Positions 8,195 to 16,658 of a stretch of 64,000 bases of DNA are shown piece after piece (within the stretch, counting starts at the first letter, position 1; every line of letters begins with the position of its first letter). Location of the stretch: contig NZ_JAIBOA010000015.1 of NCBI RefSeq assembly GCF_019458805.1, positions 124,001-188,000 on the forward strand, given 5' to 3'. Origin of the DNA: Actinomadura parmotrematis (GTDB lineage: Bacteria > Actinomycetota > Actinomycetes > Streptosporangiales > Streptosporangiaceae). The position numbers and the translations under genes are program-made. The notes under the pieces were generated by a model, which searched no databases, was not told the origin of the DNA, and saw only the letters and a program-made list of their open reading frames with translations.

Positions 8195-10291
8195 GTGACG
8201 GACATGGCGAGCGATCCCGCCGTGGCGCGGTTCATCCAGCCCGACCGCGTCTACGTGGGCTGGCGCTACGCGCAGGTGCACCCCGACCCGGGGCCGCCGC
8301 CGGCGGCCCCCGACCCCGCCGGCCCCGCGCCGGCGCCGCCGCCCGCCCGGCGGCCGGCCGAGCACATGGTCGGGCGCCCGCTCCGCGCCATGGCCTACGG
8401 CGCCGCCGGGAGCGCCGCGCTGCTGCTGCTCATCGCCCTCCTCGGCTGGCTGCCGTGGGCGTTCGCCGCCGTCGGCCTGCTCGCCTGCGCCGGGATCGCC
8501 GGCATCGCGGTGTCGGCGCTCTGGCGCGACGAGCGCGGCGTCCGCGACCGGCTCGCCCGCGAGCGCGCCGCCGCCGAGCGCGACCGCGAGGAGCGCGCCC
8601 GCGCCCGCCGCCGCGCCGAGCGCGACCACACCGCCGCCTACCGCGAGTGGGAGCGCCGCCGCGACGACTACGAGAGCCAGCGCGAGTGGTACCCGGTCGC
8701 GGTGCCGCCCGGCGTCGACCGCGTCGACGTCGTCGGCGGCACCCTCGCCGGCTGGTCCGCCGCCGTCACCACCATGGGCGCCGCGCGGCTCGCCGTCGGC
8801 GCCCGCGTCACCGTCATCGACCTGTCCGAGGGCGCCGTCGCGCACGACCTGCTGCGCGTCGCCGCCGACCGCGGCGACGACCCGCTCGTCTGGGTGCTGC
8901 CCGCCGACCTGCCCCGCCTCGACCTCACCCGCGGCCTGCCGGCCGAGGCCCTGGCCGACGTGCTGTCGCTCGTCGTCAGCGCCGGCGAGGAGCGGCACTC
9001 CACCCGGGACCTGTCCTACGACAACTCCATCCTGGAGCGGATCATCGAGGTGCTCGGGCCGGGCCCGTCGATCCCGCAGATCACCGCGGCGCTGCGGGTG
9101 CTCGCCCAGGTCGGCGACCCGCGCGACGACCTCGCCGCCGGGCTGCTCACCGACGCCCAGCACGAGCGGATCGCGACGCTGTTCGGCCGCAACGCCACCG
9201 ACCGCATCGTCGTCCGGCACGCCTGGGCGCTGGAGGCGCAGCTGCGCAAGCTGGACCGGCTCGCCGCCGAGCAGGTGCAGCTCCCGCCGTCGCGGCTGCA
9301 CGTGGTGTCGATGGACCGCCGCGCCGGCGTCCTCACCAACCGCGTCCTCGGCACCTACGTGACGACGGCGCTGACGCACCGCGTCCGCGAGGCCCCGCCC
9401 GGCGGCCGCTGGGACCACACGCTGTTCCTCTGCGGCGCCGAGAAGCTGCGCGGCGACGTCCTCGACCGGCTCATCGACGCCTGCGAGACGACCGGCACCG
9501 GCCTGGTGCTCATGTACCGGTCGATCCCGCCGCACGTGCGCGAGCGCCTCGGCCGCCGCGGGCACGCCGCGGTCGGCTTCATGCGGCTCGGCAACCCCGA
9601 GGACGCGCGCGTCGCCGCCGAGCACATCGGCGCCGACCAGCGGCTCCTCGTCGCCGAGATCACCGACACGGCCGGCGAGACGCTGTTCGACGTCGCGGGC
9701 GAGACCTACGCCAGCACCGTCGCGTTCGCGCGGCGGCGCGGCGACGGCCTCACCGAGCCGGTCTGGTCGCCGCTGCCGGCGCCGGCCGCCGACGACTCGG
9801 CGTTCGTGCGCGGCATCTCCTCGGCGACGGCGTGGGGCCGCACCATCCCGGCCATCCCGACCCGGCAGCGGGCCCGCGAGCTGCTCATCGCGCCGCCGCA
9901 GCTCCAGGAGCTGCCGCCCACCGCGATGGTGTTCACGCACGCGGGCGCGGCGGGCCGCCGCATCAGCCTGGTGGACGCCAACCCCGGCATCATCACGCTG
10001 CCGACGGCGCACTCCATCGGCGTGGAGGAGTACGAGCGCGAGCGCGCCCGCCGCGAGCGGGAGGAGCTGGAACGGGACACCGCGGCGGGCGCGGCGGCCG
10101 GCCCCGCCGAGGACTCCTCGCCGCGCCTGCCCGCCGTCCGCCCCCGCCCCCGCCACGCCCGCGCGCCCCGCCGCACCAACGGCCGCCCGAACGGCCGCCA
10201 CGCCGCCGCCCCGGGCGAGGGCGGCGCAGCGGTGAACGGTTCGAGTGCGAACGGGTCGAGCGCGGGCGGGGCGGAGGACGTCGGCGAGTGA
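8195..10291 (+). CDS. Membrane-anchored ATPase-like protein without a P-loop
   Basis: 698 residues from the GTG at 8195 (AGGGG ribosome binding site nine bases upstream); an ATG at 8204 is possible. Order: a proline-rich N-terminus, two transmembrane helices (about 72-90 and 92-110), a charged helical linker to about residue 165 (rich in Arg/Glu, probably coiled coil), then an alpha/beta domain. VDVVGGTLAGWSAAVTTMG stands where HerA/TraG-type ATPases have Walker A, but lacks the G-K-S/T. WDHTLFLCGAEKL followed by a helical stretch and GTGLVLMYRS resembles Walker B and the following strand. The C-terminal tail is basic and low in complexity. It overlaps the HerA gene by four bases. I read it as a catalytically dead membrane partner of the next protein; this is inferred. 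Confidence 0.72.
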   Translation: MTDMASDPAVARFIQPDRVYVGWRYAQVHPDPGPPPAAPDPAGPAPAPPPARRPAEHMVGRPLRAMAYGAAGSAALLLLIALLGWLPWAFAAVGLLACAGIAGIAVSALWRDERGVRDRLARERAAAERDREERARARRRAERDHTAAYREWERRRDDYESQREWYPVAVPPGVDRVDVVGGTLAGWSAAVTTMGAARLAVGARVTVIDLSEGAVAHDLLRVAADRGDDPLVWVLPADLPRLDLTRGLPAEALADVLSLVVSAGEERHSTRDLSYDNSILERIIEVLGPGPSIPQITAALRVLAQVGDPRDDLAAGLLTDAQHERIATLFGRNATDRIVVRHAWALEAQLRKLDRLAAEQVQLPPSRLHVVSMDRRAGVLTNRVLGTYVTTALTHRVREAPPGGRWDHTLFLCGAEKLRGDVLDRLIDACETTGTGLVLMYRSIPPHVRERLGRRGHAAVGFMRLGNPEDARVAAEHIGADQRLLVAEITDTAGETLFDVAGETYASTVAFARRRGDGLTEPVWSPLPAPAADDSAFVRGISSATAWGRTIPAIPTRQRARELLIAPPQLQELPPTAMVFTHAGAAGRRISLVDANPGIITLPTAHSIGVEEYERERARREREELERDTAAGAAAGPAEDSSPRLPAVRPRPRHARAPRRTNGRPNGRHAAAPGEGGAAVNGSSANGSSAGGAEDVGE

Positions 10292-13278
10292 CGCAGTTTC
10301 CGCCGGACGTGCCGTCGATGCCGCAGATGCCGCCGTCGATGCGGCCCGCGCCGCCCCCGCTGCTGCCCGGCCCCTGGTACCGCATCCAGGCGATCCCGGC
10401 GCCCGAGCGCGCCGCGTCCGCCGAGTGGGACTTCGTGTCGGTGCTGCCCGCCGCGCTGTCGGCGGCGCGGCGCGGCGAGCCGTTCGTCGTCGGCTGGCTG
10501 TCGGCGGGCGGCGGCGCGCCGCTCCAGCTCATCACCAACGCCGGACCCGTCGGAAACAGCGGGAACAGCGAGAACAGCGGGAGCGGCGGCGGGCGCGTCC
10601 CGCTGTTCCCGAGCGGCGCCCGCGGCGTCCCGATCGGCGACGGCTGGCTCCGCGACGCCGAGCGCATGACGTGGACGCGCTGCCCGGGGCGGCTCGCCCC
10701 GCAGTCGGGCGGCCCCGACGGCGCCGCGCTGTTCGAGTCGACCCTGACGACGCTGATGGAGCGCCCCTTCGGCTGGTTCGTCGTCGCCGACCCCGGCGAC
10801 GAGCGCGCCATCGACGCCGAGATGCGCGAGCTGCACCACGAGCTGCGGATGCTGCGGCGCGGCGAGCCCGAGCAGGAGCGGCTCGCCGTCGCCCGCGCCG
10901 ACCAGCGCCTCGCCGAGCTGGACGCGTTCCGCGAGGCCGGGCTCTGGCGGGTGCGGGTCCTCGCGGGCGCCGCGTCGCCCGAGGAGCTCGGGCAGATCGC
11001 GCCCGTCCTCGTCGGGTCGGCGGAGCTCGCCCACCACCCCTACCGGCTGCGGTCGGGCAGCGGCGGCGGCCCGTTCGGCGAGATGCTGCGGCCGCCCGCC
11101 GAGCCCGCGACGGTCCGCGCGCCCGGCCCGGGCGAGCTGCGCTACCCCTTCACCGCGACGGCCGGGGCGATGGCCGCGCTCGCCGGGCTGCCGCGCCGCG
11201 AGGTGCCCGGCCTCCGCGTCCTGGACGCCGGCTACTTCGACGTCACCTCCGAGACCGCCGGCACCGCGCTGCCCGGCGAGCCGGAGATCGAGCTCGGCGC
11301 GATCCTGGACGGCCAGGACCGCACCGTCGGCGCGTTCGCGGTGCCGCGCTCCACCATCAACCGGCACGTGTTCGTCACCGGCGCGACCGGCGCCGGCAAG
11401 TCGCAGACCGTCCGGCACCTGCTGGAGCAGCTCACCCGCGCCGGCATCCCGTGGCTGGCGATCGAGCCCGCCAAGTCGGAGTACGCGGCGATGGCCGGGC
11501 GGATCGCCGACCTCGGCGCGCGGGTCACCGTCGTCAACCCCTCCGACCAGACGTCGGTGCCGCTGTCGGTGAACCCGCTCGCGCCCGAGCCCGGCTACCC
11601 GGTGCAGGCGCACATCGACATGGTGCGGGCGCTGTTCCAGGCCGCGTTCGACGCCGAGGAGCCGTTCCCGCAGATCATGGCGCAGGCGCTCCAGCGCGTC
11701 TACGAGGGCAACGGCTGGGACGTGGTGACCGGCGGCGCCGTCCCCGGCTCGCTGGTGGCGCCGTCGGTGCCGACGCTGGAGCAGCTCCAGAACGCCGCCC
11801 TCCAGGTGATCGGCGACGTCGGCTACGGCCGCGAGCTCGCCGCCGACGTGCAGGGCTTCGTCGACGTGCGGCTCCGCTCGCTGCGCATCGGCTCGGCGGG
11901 CCGGTTCTTCGAGGGCGGCCACCCCGCCGACATCGGGGGGCTGCTGCGCGACAACGTGGTGCTGGCCATCGAGGACGTCGCCAACGACGAGGACAAGGCG
12001 TTCCTCATGGGCACCCTCATCATCCGCATCGTCGAGCACCTGCGGATGCGGGCGCGGACGTCGTCCGGGCCGCCCGGCCTGCGGCACGTCATCGTCATCG
12101 AGGAGGCGCACCGGCTGCTCCGCAACCGGCCCGACCGCACCAGCTCGCACGCCGTCGAGCTGTTCGCCGGGATGCTCGCGGAGATCCGCGCCTACGGCGA
12201 GGGCATCGTCGTCGCCGAGCAGATCCCGACCAAGCTCGTCCCCGACGTCATCAAGAACACCGCGCTGAAGGTCGTGCACCGGCTGCCCGCGCACGACGAC
12301 CGCCACCAGGTCGGCGCCGCGATGAACCTGGACGCCGACCAGTCCCGCGAGGTCGTGTCGCTGACTCCCGGCGTCGCGGCGGTGTTCGCCGACGGCATGG
12401 ACCGGCCGCTGCGCGTCCGCGTCCCGCTCGGGGAGGGCCGCGAGGCCGAGCGTCCCGGCCCGCCGCCGCCGGTGGACGGCCGCCGCTCGGTCGCGTGCGG
12501 CCGCGAGTGCCGGTCGGGCAGCGCCTGCACCCTGTACGAGCTGCGCCGCGCGGACCTGCTGGCGGGCACGATGGAGTCGGCGTGGCTGCGGGTGTGGGTG
12601 GAGACCGCGACGCTCGCGCACGTCGTGGACCGGCCGCTGCCGGCCGTCCCGAACGAGCTGCTGCGGGCCTGGTCGCGGCTCGCGCCGCGGCTGCGCGAGT
12701 GCGCGCTCGCGACGGTCGTGGAGCACGCGGTGACGCGCCGCTCGCAGGCGCTCCGCACCGCCTACCCGCCCGCCGACCTCACCCGCGCCGTCGCGGAGGT
12801 CGCGGGCGCGCTGCTCGCGGGCGACGGCGCGGCCGCCGGGACGCGGCCCGGCGCGCAGTGGGTCATCCCGCAGGTCCGGTGGCTGCACGAGTTCGCGAAA
12901 CTGTTCCCCTACGGCGCGCCGCGGCCCGGCCCGCACGACCCCGTCCCGCCGCTCGACCACCAGCTCCCGGGCCTCCGCCAGCACCCCGACCCGAAGGTCG
13001 GGCACCGGCTGCGGGCGCTGCGCCGCCACCCGCTGTCGCCGGAGGTGCCGCGCAACCGGCCGATCGCCCGCACCGCCCTCGCCGGCGACGACGCCAACGC
13101 CGCCTTCTACACCGACCTGTCGCTCGTCGCGATCGGCGTCCCCGAGGAGGACCAGATCGGCGAGGCCGCCGTCCCGATGGGCGTGCAGAACTGGCTGGAG
13201 CCCGTGCTGAGCTGGCCCGACGTCATCGTCAAGGGCTACGAGGACGCCGCGCCGGGCGAGCTGCCGTTCGCCGACTGA
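10288..13278 (+). CDS. HerA-like (DUF87) ATPase
   Basis: 996 residues, GTG start overlapping the preceding stop. HerA/VirB4-type hexameric ATPases move DNA or protein. Walker A GATGAGKSQ is near residues 365-373, with FVTGATGAGKSQT preceded by RSTINRHV as in HerA. Walker B HVIVIEEAHRLL is near 600-611, then a sensor region EGIVVAEQIPTKL and an arginine-finger-like RLPAHDDRHQVGAA. The N-terminal 300 residues are not recognised. After the ATPase core, VACGRECRSGSAC gives three closely spaced cysteines near 737-749, a possible metal site. The C-terminal 200 residues are unassigned. No nuclease gene (NurA) sits beside it, unlike classical HerA repair loci. Its function within this operon is unknown. 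Confidence 0.85.
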   Translation: MTQFPPDVPSMPQMPPSMRPAPPPLLPGPWYRIQAIPAPERAASAEWDFVSVLPAALSAARRGEPFVVGWLSAGGGAPLQLITNAGPVGNSGNSENSGSGGGRVPLFPSGARGVPIGDGWLRDAERMTWTRCPGRLAPQSGGPDGAALFESTLTTLMERPFGWFVVADPGDERAIDAEMRELHHELRMLRRGEPEQERLAVARADQRLAELDAFREAGLWRVRVLAGAASPEELGQIAPVLVGSAELAHHPYRLRSGSGGGPFGEMLRPPAEPATVRAPGPGELRYPFTATAGAMAALAGLPRREVPGLRVLDAGYFDVTSETAGTALPGEPEIELGAILDGQDRTVGAFAVPRSTINRHVFVTGATGAGKSQTVRHLLEQLTRAGIPWLAIEPAKSEYAAMAGRIADLGARVTVVNPSDQTSVPLSVNPLAPEPGYPVQAHIDMVRALFQAAFDAEEPFPQIMAQALQRVYEGNGWDVVTGGAVPGSLVAPSVPTLEQLQNAALQVIGDVGYGRELAADVQGFVDVRLRSLRIGSAGRFFEGGHPADIGGLLRDNVVLAIEDVANDEDKAFLMGTLIIRIVEHLRMRARTSSGPPGLRHVIVIEEAHRLLRNRPDRTSSHAVELFAGMLAEIRAYGEGIVVAEQIPTKLVPDVIKNTALKVVHRLPAHDDRHQVGAAMNLDADQSREVVSLTPGVAAVFADGMDRPLRVRVPLGEGREAERPGPPPPVDGRRSVACGRECRSGSACTLYELRRADLLAGTMESAWLRVWVETATLAHVVDRPLPAVPNELLRAWSRLAPRLRECALATVVEHAVTRRSQALRTAYPPADLTRAVAEVAGALLAGDGAAAGTRPGAQWVIPQVRWLHEFAKLFPYGAPRPGPHDPVPPLDHQLPGLRQHPDPKVGHRLRALRRHPLSPEVPRNRPIARTALAGDDANAAFYTDLSLVAIGVPEEDQIGEAAVPMGVQNWLEPVLSWPDVIVKGYEDAAPGELPFAD

Positions 13279-13342
13279 GCGGTAACGTCACGATCGGGAA
13301 ACCGGTACCGCTCGCGGCCGCGCGCGGGTTACTTTCTTACGC

Positions 13343-15193
13343 ATGACGGTCGAGGCCGAACCCCGCACGGACGAGCCCTTCTTCCGCCACGGCCACGCCT
13401 ACGTGCCCCCGCAGGGGCAGCCGCTGCAGAACGCCACCCGGTACCTCGCCGCCGGCGTCTACCTGGACCGCACGCTCGGGCAGCGCGTCATCGCCGAGTA
13501 CGTCGACGACGAGCACCGCGCGGTGACGCCGTCGTTCGGCTTCGACCTCGGCCCGGTGATCCTGCACGCGGTGCGGGCGCGCCGCCTCCGCCTGGCCCGC
13601 GACGTGCTGCTCGGCCTCTGCTGGTTCCTCGCCTACGTCCTGGCGCCGTGGACGGTGGTCATGCTCGGCATCGTGATGATCTTCCCGGCGGTCACCACCC
13701 GGCTGCCCTGGCGGCGGCTGACCTGGCCACGCCGGATCGTCCTGCTCTGGTTCTGCGTCACCACGCCCGTCTACGCGGCGCTCGCGATCGGGTACGGGCC
13801 GGCCGCCAGGGACCTGGCGCAGCAGGGCGAGACCGGCCGCGATCCCGCCGTCGACGGGAGCACCGGGACGAGCGGCCTCGGCCCGCTCGACGACCACAGC
13901 CTGCTGGTGGCGCTGCTCCTGCTGCTGGCGTTCTGCGCCGTGGTGTTCGGGCACCTGGCGCTCGTCTACCGCATCCTCGCCCGCGAGCTCCAGCCCGGCG
14001 CCGCCGGTCCCGGGCCGAAGGCGTGGAGCGAGCGGGTGGACCGCGCGCTCGCCCGGGTCGCCTCGGCGCAGCGCGGCAACGTGACGCTCTACTCGGGCGA
14101 CAACCCCTTCCTCGGCGCGGGCCCGGTGGAGACCGAGGACGGCGGCCCGGCGCCCGGCGCGCGGGTCTGGTCGGTCGTGCTGGAACTCGACCGCGCGGCG
14201 GCGGACGTCCTCGGCAAGCCCGGATCCGGGCCGGCGCCCGTCGACCCGGTCGTCCTGCACCAGCGCGTGCGCGAGCGGCTCGTCGAGATGCGCGACGAGC
14301 GCCCGGCCGGGGAGGAGCGCCCGCTGCCGCCGAACGAGCGCATCGCGGGCCTGGTCACCGACATGCACGTCGTCGCGCCCGGCCGCTGCCACCAGCTCGC
14401 GCGCTCCTTCGACCCGTCGGGCTCCGGCGCCTACCGCGGGCACCCGCTGATCGACGCGAAGGCGGGGCTGCCGTACTCGGTCGCCTCCCCGGCGGCCGTC
14501 GAGGCGATCGTCCGCCATCCGCAGGGCGGCGTGCGCTGCTACCAGCGCGTCACCGTCGGCGCGCAGGGGCAGGCGGTGCGCGGCGCGGACGGGCGGCCCC
14601 TCGCCCCGGCCGAGGACCAGGACATCGCGGTCTCGTCGTTCATCTACCTGGCCGTCGAGGGGCGCATGCTCTACGGCCAGTTCGCGGCGACGGCGCTGCC
14701 GCCCGTCCGCGAGGAGTTCCGCGCCGTGGACGTCCTGCCGAACCTCGGCCCGGCCGGGTTCATCGGCCGGGCCGTGCGGACGGGCTGGCGCGGCGTGCTG
14801 AGCGGCGCCCTGCTGGCCTGGCCCCGCGTCGTCAAGACCTGCTGGCAGATGGGGCGCGGCGCGTCGGCGGCCGCGTCCGCGGGCAACCCGGCGCGGCACC
14901 TGGCGCACGACTACGGGTCGCGGCTCAGCGTCCGCGAGCTGGCCGCCGAGCCCGACTTCGTCACCTTCACCCAGAAGCTCGACGCCGAGAAGTACACCCG
15001 GCTCATCGAGCGGCGCGTCAACGAGGCGCTCCTGGACCACCTGGCCGACGAGTGCGGCATCGACGTGTCGGCCTACCGGGCGCAGGCCGGCGTGATCCTG
15101 AACGAGGGCGTCATCATGACCGGCGGCAGCGTGAGCGGCCAGGTCGCGACCGGCGCGGGCGCCCGCCTCACCCAGACCACCATCGACCCGTAA
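13343..15193 (+). CDS. Four-helix membrane protein of the HerA-centred operon
   Basis: 616 residues, not recognised as a named family. A soluble N-terminal 80 residues is followed by about four hydrophobic segments: two between residues 87 and 118, one near 132-152 and one near 188-210. A large, probably cytosolic region of about 400 residues follows. The last 30 residues contain GGSVSGQVATG, nearly the same motif as the N-terminus of the next protein. The gap to the HerA gene is 64 bp and to the next gene 10 bp, so all four are probably co-transcribed. It may form the membrane scaffold on which the ATPase or the small protein assembles; this is inferred from context. Confidence 0.7.
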   Translation: MTVEAEPRTDEPFFRHGHAYVPPQGQPLQNATRYLAAGVYLDRTLGQRVIAEYVDDEHRAVTPSFGFDLGPVILHAVRARRLRLARDVLLGLCWFLAYVLAPWTVVMLGIVMIFPAVTTRLPWRRLTWPRRIVLLWFCVTTPVYAALAIGYGPAARDLAQQGETGRDPAVDGSTGTSGLGPLDDHSLLVALLLLLAFCAVVFGHLALVYRILARELQPGAAGPGPKAWSERVDRALARVASAQRGNVTLYSGDNPFLGAGPVETEDGGPAPGARVWSVVLELDRAAADVLGKPGSGPAPVDPVVLHQRVRERLVEMRDERPAGEERPLPPNERIAGLVTDMHVVAPGRCHQLARSFDPSGSGAYRGHPLIDAKAGLPYSVASPAAVEAIVRHPQGGVRCYQRVTVGAQGQAVRGADGRPLAPAEDQDIAVSSFIYLAVEGRMLYGQFAATALPPVREEFRAVDVLPNLGPAGFIGRAVRTGWRGVLSGALLAWPRVVKTCWQMGRGASAAASAGNPARHLAHDYGSRLSVRELAAEPDFVTFTQKLDAEKYTRLIERRVNEALLDHLADECGIDVSAYRAQAGVILNEGVIMTGGSVSGQVATGAGARLTQTTIDP

Positions 15194-15203
15194 GGGGAAC
15201 GGC

Positions 15204-15542
15204 ATGTCCGAGCGCGGCGTCAGCATCGGCGGCAACGCGAACGTGTCCGGCCAGATCGCCACCGGCGACCACGTGACGATGAACCAGCGCACCGGCGCCG
15301 CCGGCGAGGACGCCTTCGCGAAGGTGGAGCGGCTGCTCGCCGAGCACGCGGGCGCCGTCGCCGAGGCGGGCAAGGCCGCGCGGGACGTCGCCGACCTGCG
15401 CGCCGAGGCCGCCGAGGACGACCCCGACACCGACCGCATGGCGAGCGGCCTGGAGCGGCTCGGCGCGCGCGTCTCGGGCGTCGCGGCGCTGGCGGCGGCC
15501 GTCGGCGAGCTGGCCGCCGCGCTGGGCCTGCCCCACTCCTAG
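15204..15542 (+). CDS. Small helical protein with VSGQIATG motif
   Basis: 112 residues with GGGGAA before the ATG. Residues 6-24 read as short strand-like repeats (VSIGGNANVSGQIATGDHV), the motif also found at the C-terminus of the preceding membrane protein. From about residue 35 to the end it is predicted alpha-helical and rich in Ala, Glu and Arg (AEAGKAARDVADLRAEAAED). This two-part design, a glycine-rich beta segment then a helical bundle, resembles small actinobacterial proteins of the DUF5955 kind, but I cannot confirm membership. The shared motif suggests co-assembly with its neighbour. It converges on the zinc-ribbon gene with 11 bp between stops. Confidence 0.68.
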   Translation: MSERGVSIGGNANVSGQIATGDHVTMNQRTGAAGEDAFAKVERLLAEHAGAVAEAGKAARDVADLRAEAAEDDPDTDRMASGLERLGARVSGVAALAAAVGELAAALGLPHS

Positions 15543-15553
15543 GGGGCCGCCGG

Positions 15554-16558
15554 TCAGATCTGGTCCTCGGTGCGGGGCGTCAGGCCGGCCTTGGCGGCGT
15601 TGGCGTTCCAGTAGGAGAGGAAGGTGCGCTTGGCGTTGCTGGCGCGGGTGTTGGCGTCGGCGACGCCGGGGTCGGAGTCGGTGGGGCAGCCGGGCGCGCG
15701 GTCCAGGTAGGTCTGGTTGGAGTCCAGCGACGCCTGGAGCGCCTGGACGAGCGCGTCGCGCATCGCCGGGCCGTCGTCGAGGGCGTCGACGTCGAGGTCG
15801 CGGGCGCGGGCGAGCTGGGACTCGCGCCTGCTCCGGATGTCCTGGAGGTCGCTCGTCGAGCAGCCGTTCTCGACGGCGGTGCCGAGGGCGCTGCGCGTCG
15901 AGGACATGTCGCCGAGCAGCGCGTCCACATCCCGCGCCTGCGCGGTCAGGTCGCCGCTCGCGGTCGGCGACGACGTCTCCTCGTCCGTGGGCGTCGGCTC
16001 GGGCTGCGTCGGCGCCTCCGACCGCGACGGCGCGACGGTGCTCCCGGCGTTGTCGCTCCGGTGGGCGGTGGCGGGCCAGAAGATGATGGCGAGCGCGACC
16101 GCCGCGACCGCGACGACCCCCGCCGTGATCAGCAGGTAGGGGGGCTTGCGCTTGCGCGGGGGCGGCGGCTGCCAGATCCGCGGCTCGTTCCACGGCTCCT
16201 CCGACAGCGACAGCGTCTGCTCGCCGGCGGACGGCGCGTCGGGCGGCGGGACGGGCGGCAGGCCCCAGCCGGCGGGCTCGCCCGGCGGCGGCGACCAGGA
16301 CCGCTGCGGGTCCTGCCGCGGGTCGTAGGGCGGCACCTGGTGGGGGTCGCGGTACGTCTCGTCCTGGGACGGCGGCGGCGTCCAGGGCGGCGGGCCGGCG
16401 GGCCGCTCCTGGTCCTGCGTCTCCTGGTGGGACCAGGGCGGCGCGGGCGGGCGCTCGTCCCGCACGGTCGCGCCGTCACCGCCCCCGAGGGGGGTGTTGC
16501 AGCGCGTGCACCTCGGCAGCGCCGGGGTCGTATCGCTACCGCATCCAGGGCACCGCAT
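15554..16558 (-). CDS. Zinc-ribbon, single-TM protein (paralogue 1)
   Basis: 334 residues. The N-terminus is a zinc ribbon with C3-x2-C6 and C17-x2-C20. A Pro/Gln-rich disordered linker of about 115 residues and a basic PRKRKPP stretch lead to one transmembrane helix (about 140-160), then a Thr/Pro-rich extracytoplasmic stalk and a helical domain with two cysteines (ENGCS and APGCP) that could form a disulfide. It ends YWNANAAKAGLTPR. The topology implies ribbon inside and helical domain outside. It is a clear paralogue of the gene upstream on the same strand. No enzyme motif is visible; a signalling or scaffold role is only a guess. Confidence 0.75.
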   Translation of the reverse strand: MRCPGCGSDTTPALPRCTRCNTPLGGGDGATVRDERPPAPPWSHQETQDQERPAGPPPWTPPPSQDETYRDPHQVPPYDPRQDPQRSWSPPPGEPAGWGLPPVPPPDAPSAGEQTLSLSEEPWNEPRIWQPPPPRKRKPPYLLITAGVVAVAAVALAIIFWPATAHRSDNAGSTVAPSRSEAPTQPEPTPTDEETSSPTASGDLTAQARDVDALLGDMSSTRSALGTAVENGCSTSDLQDIRSRRESQLARARDLDVDALDDGPAMRDALVQALQASLDSNQTYLDRAPGCPTDSDPGVADANTRASNAKRTFLSYWNANAAKAGLTPRTEDQI

Positions 16559-16658
16559 CGCAACCCCTCACCGTAGGGACCAACGGCCACAAGATACTGC
16601 GGGGCGTCCGGGAGCGGAGGCGATGCGGGCGGGTCGCAATCCGGTTGTGATCCGGCGA

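Noticed and set aside
8195..15542. Conjugation or ESX/type VII secretion locus
   Set aside because: No relaxase, FtsK/SpoIIIE-type EccC, WXG100 or mycosin gene is present, and the ATPase is of HerA type.
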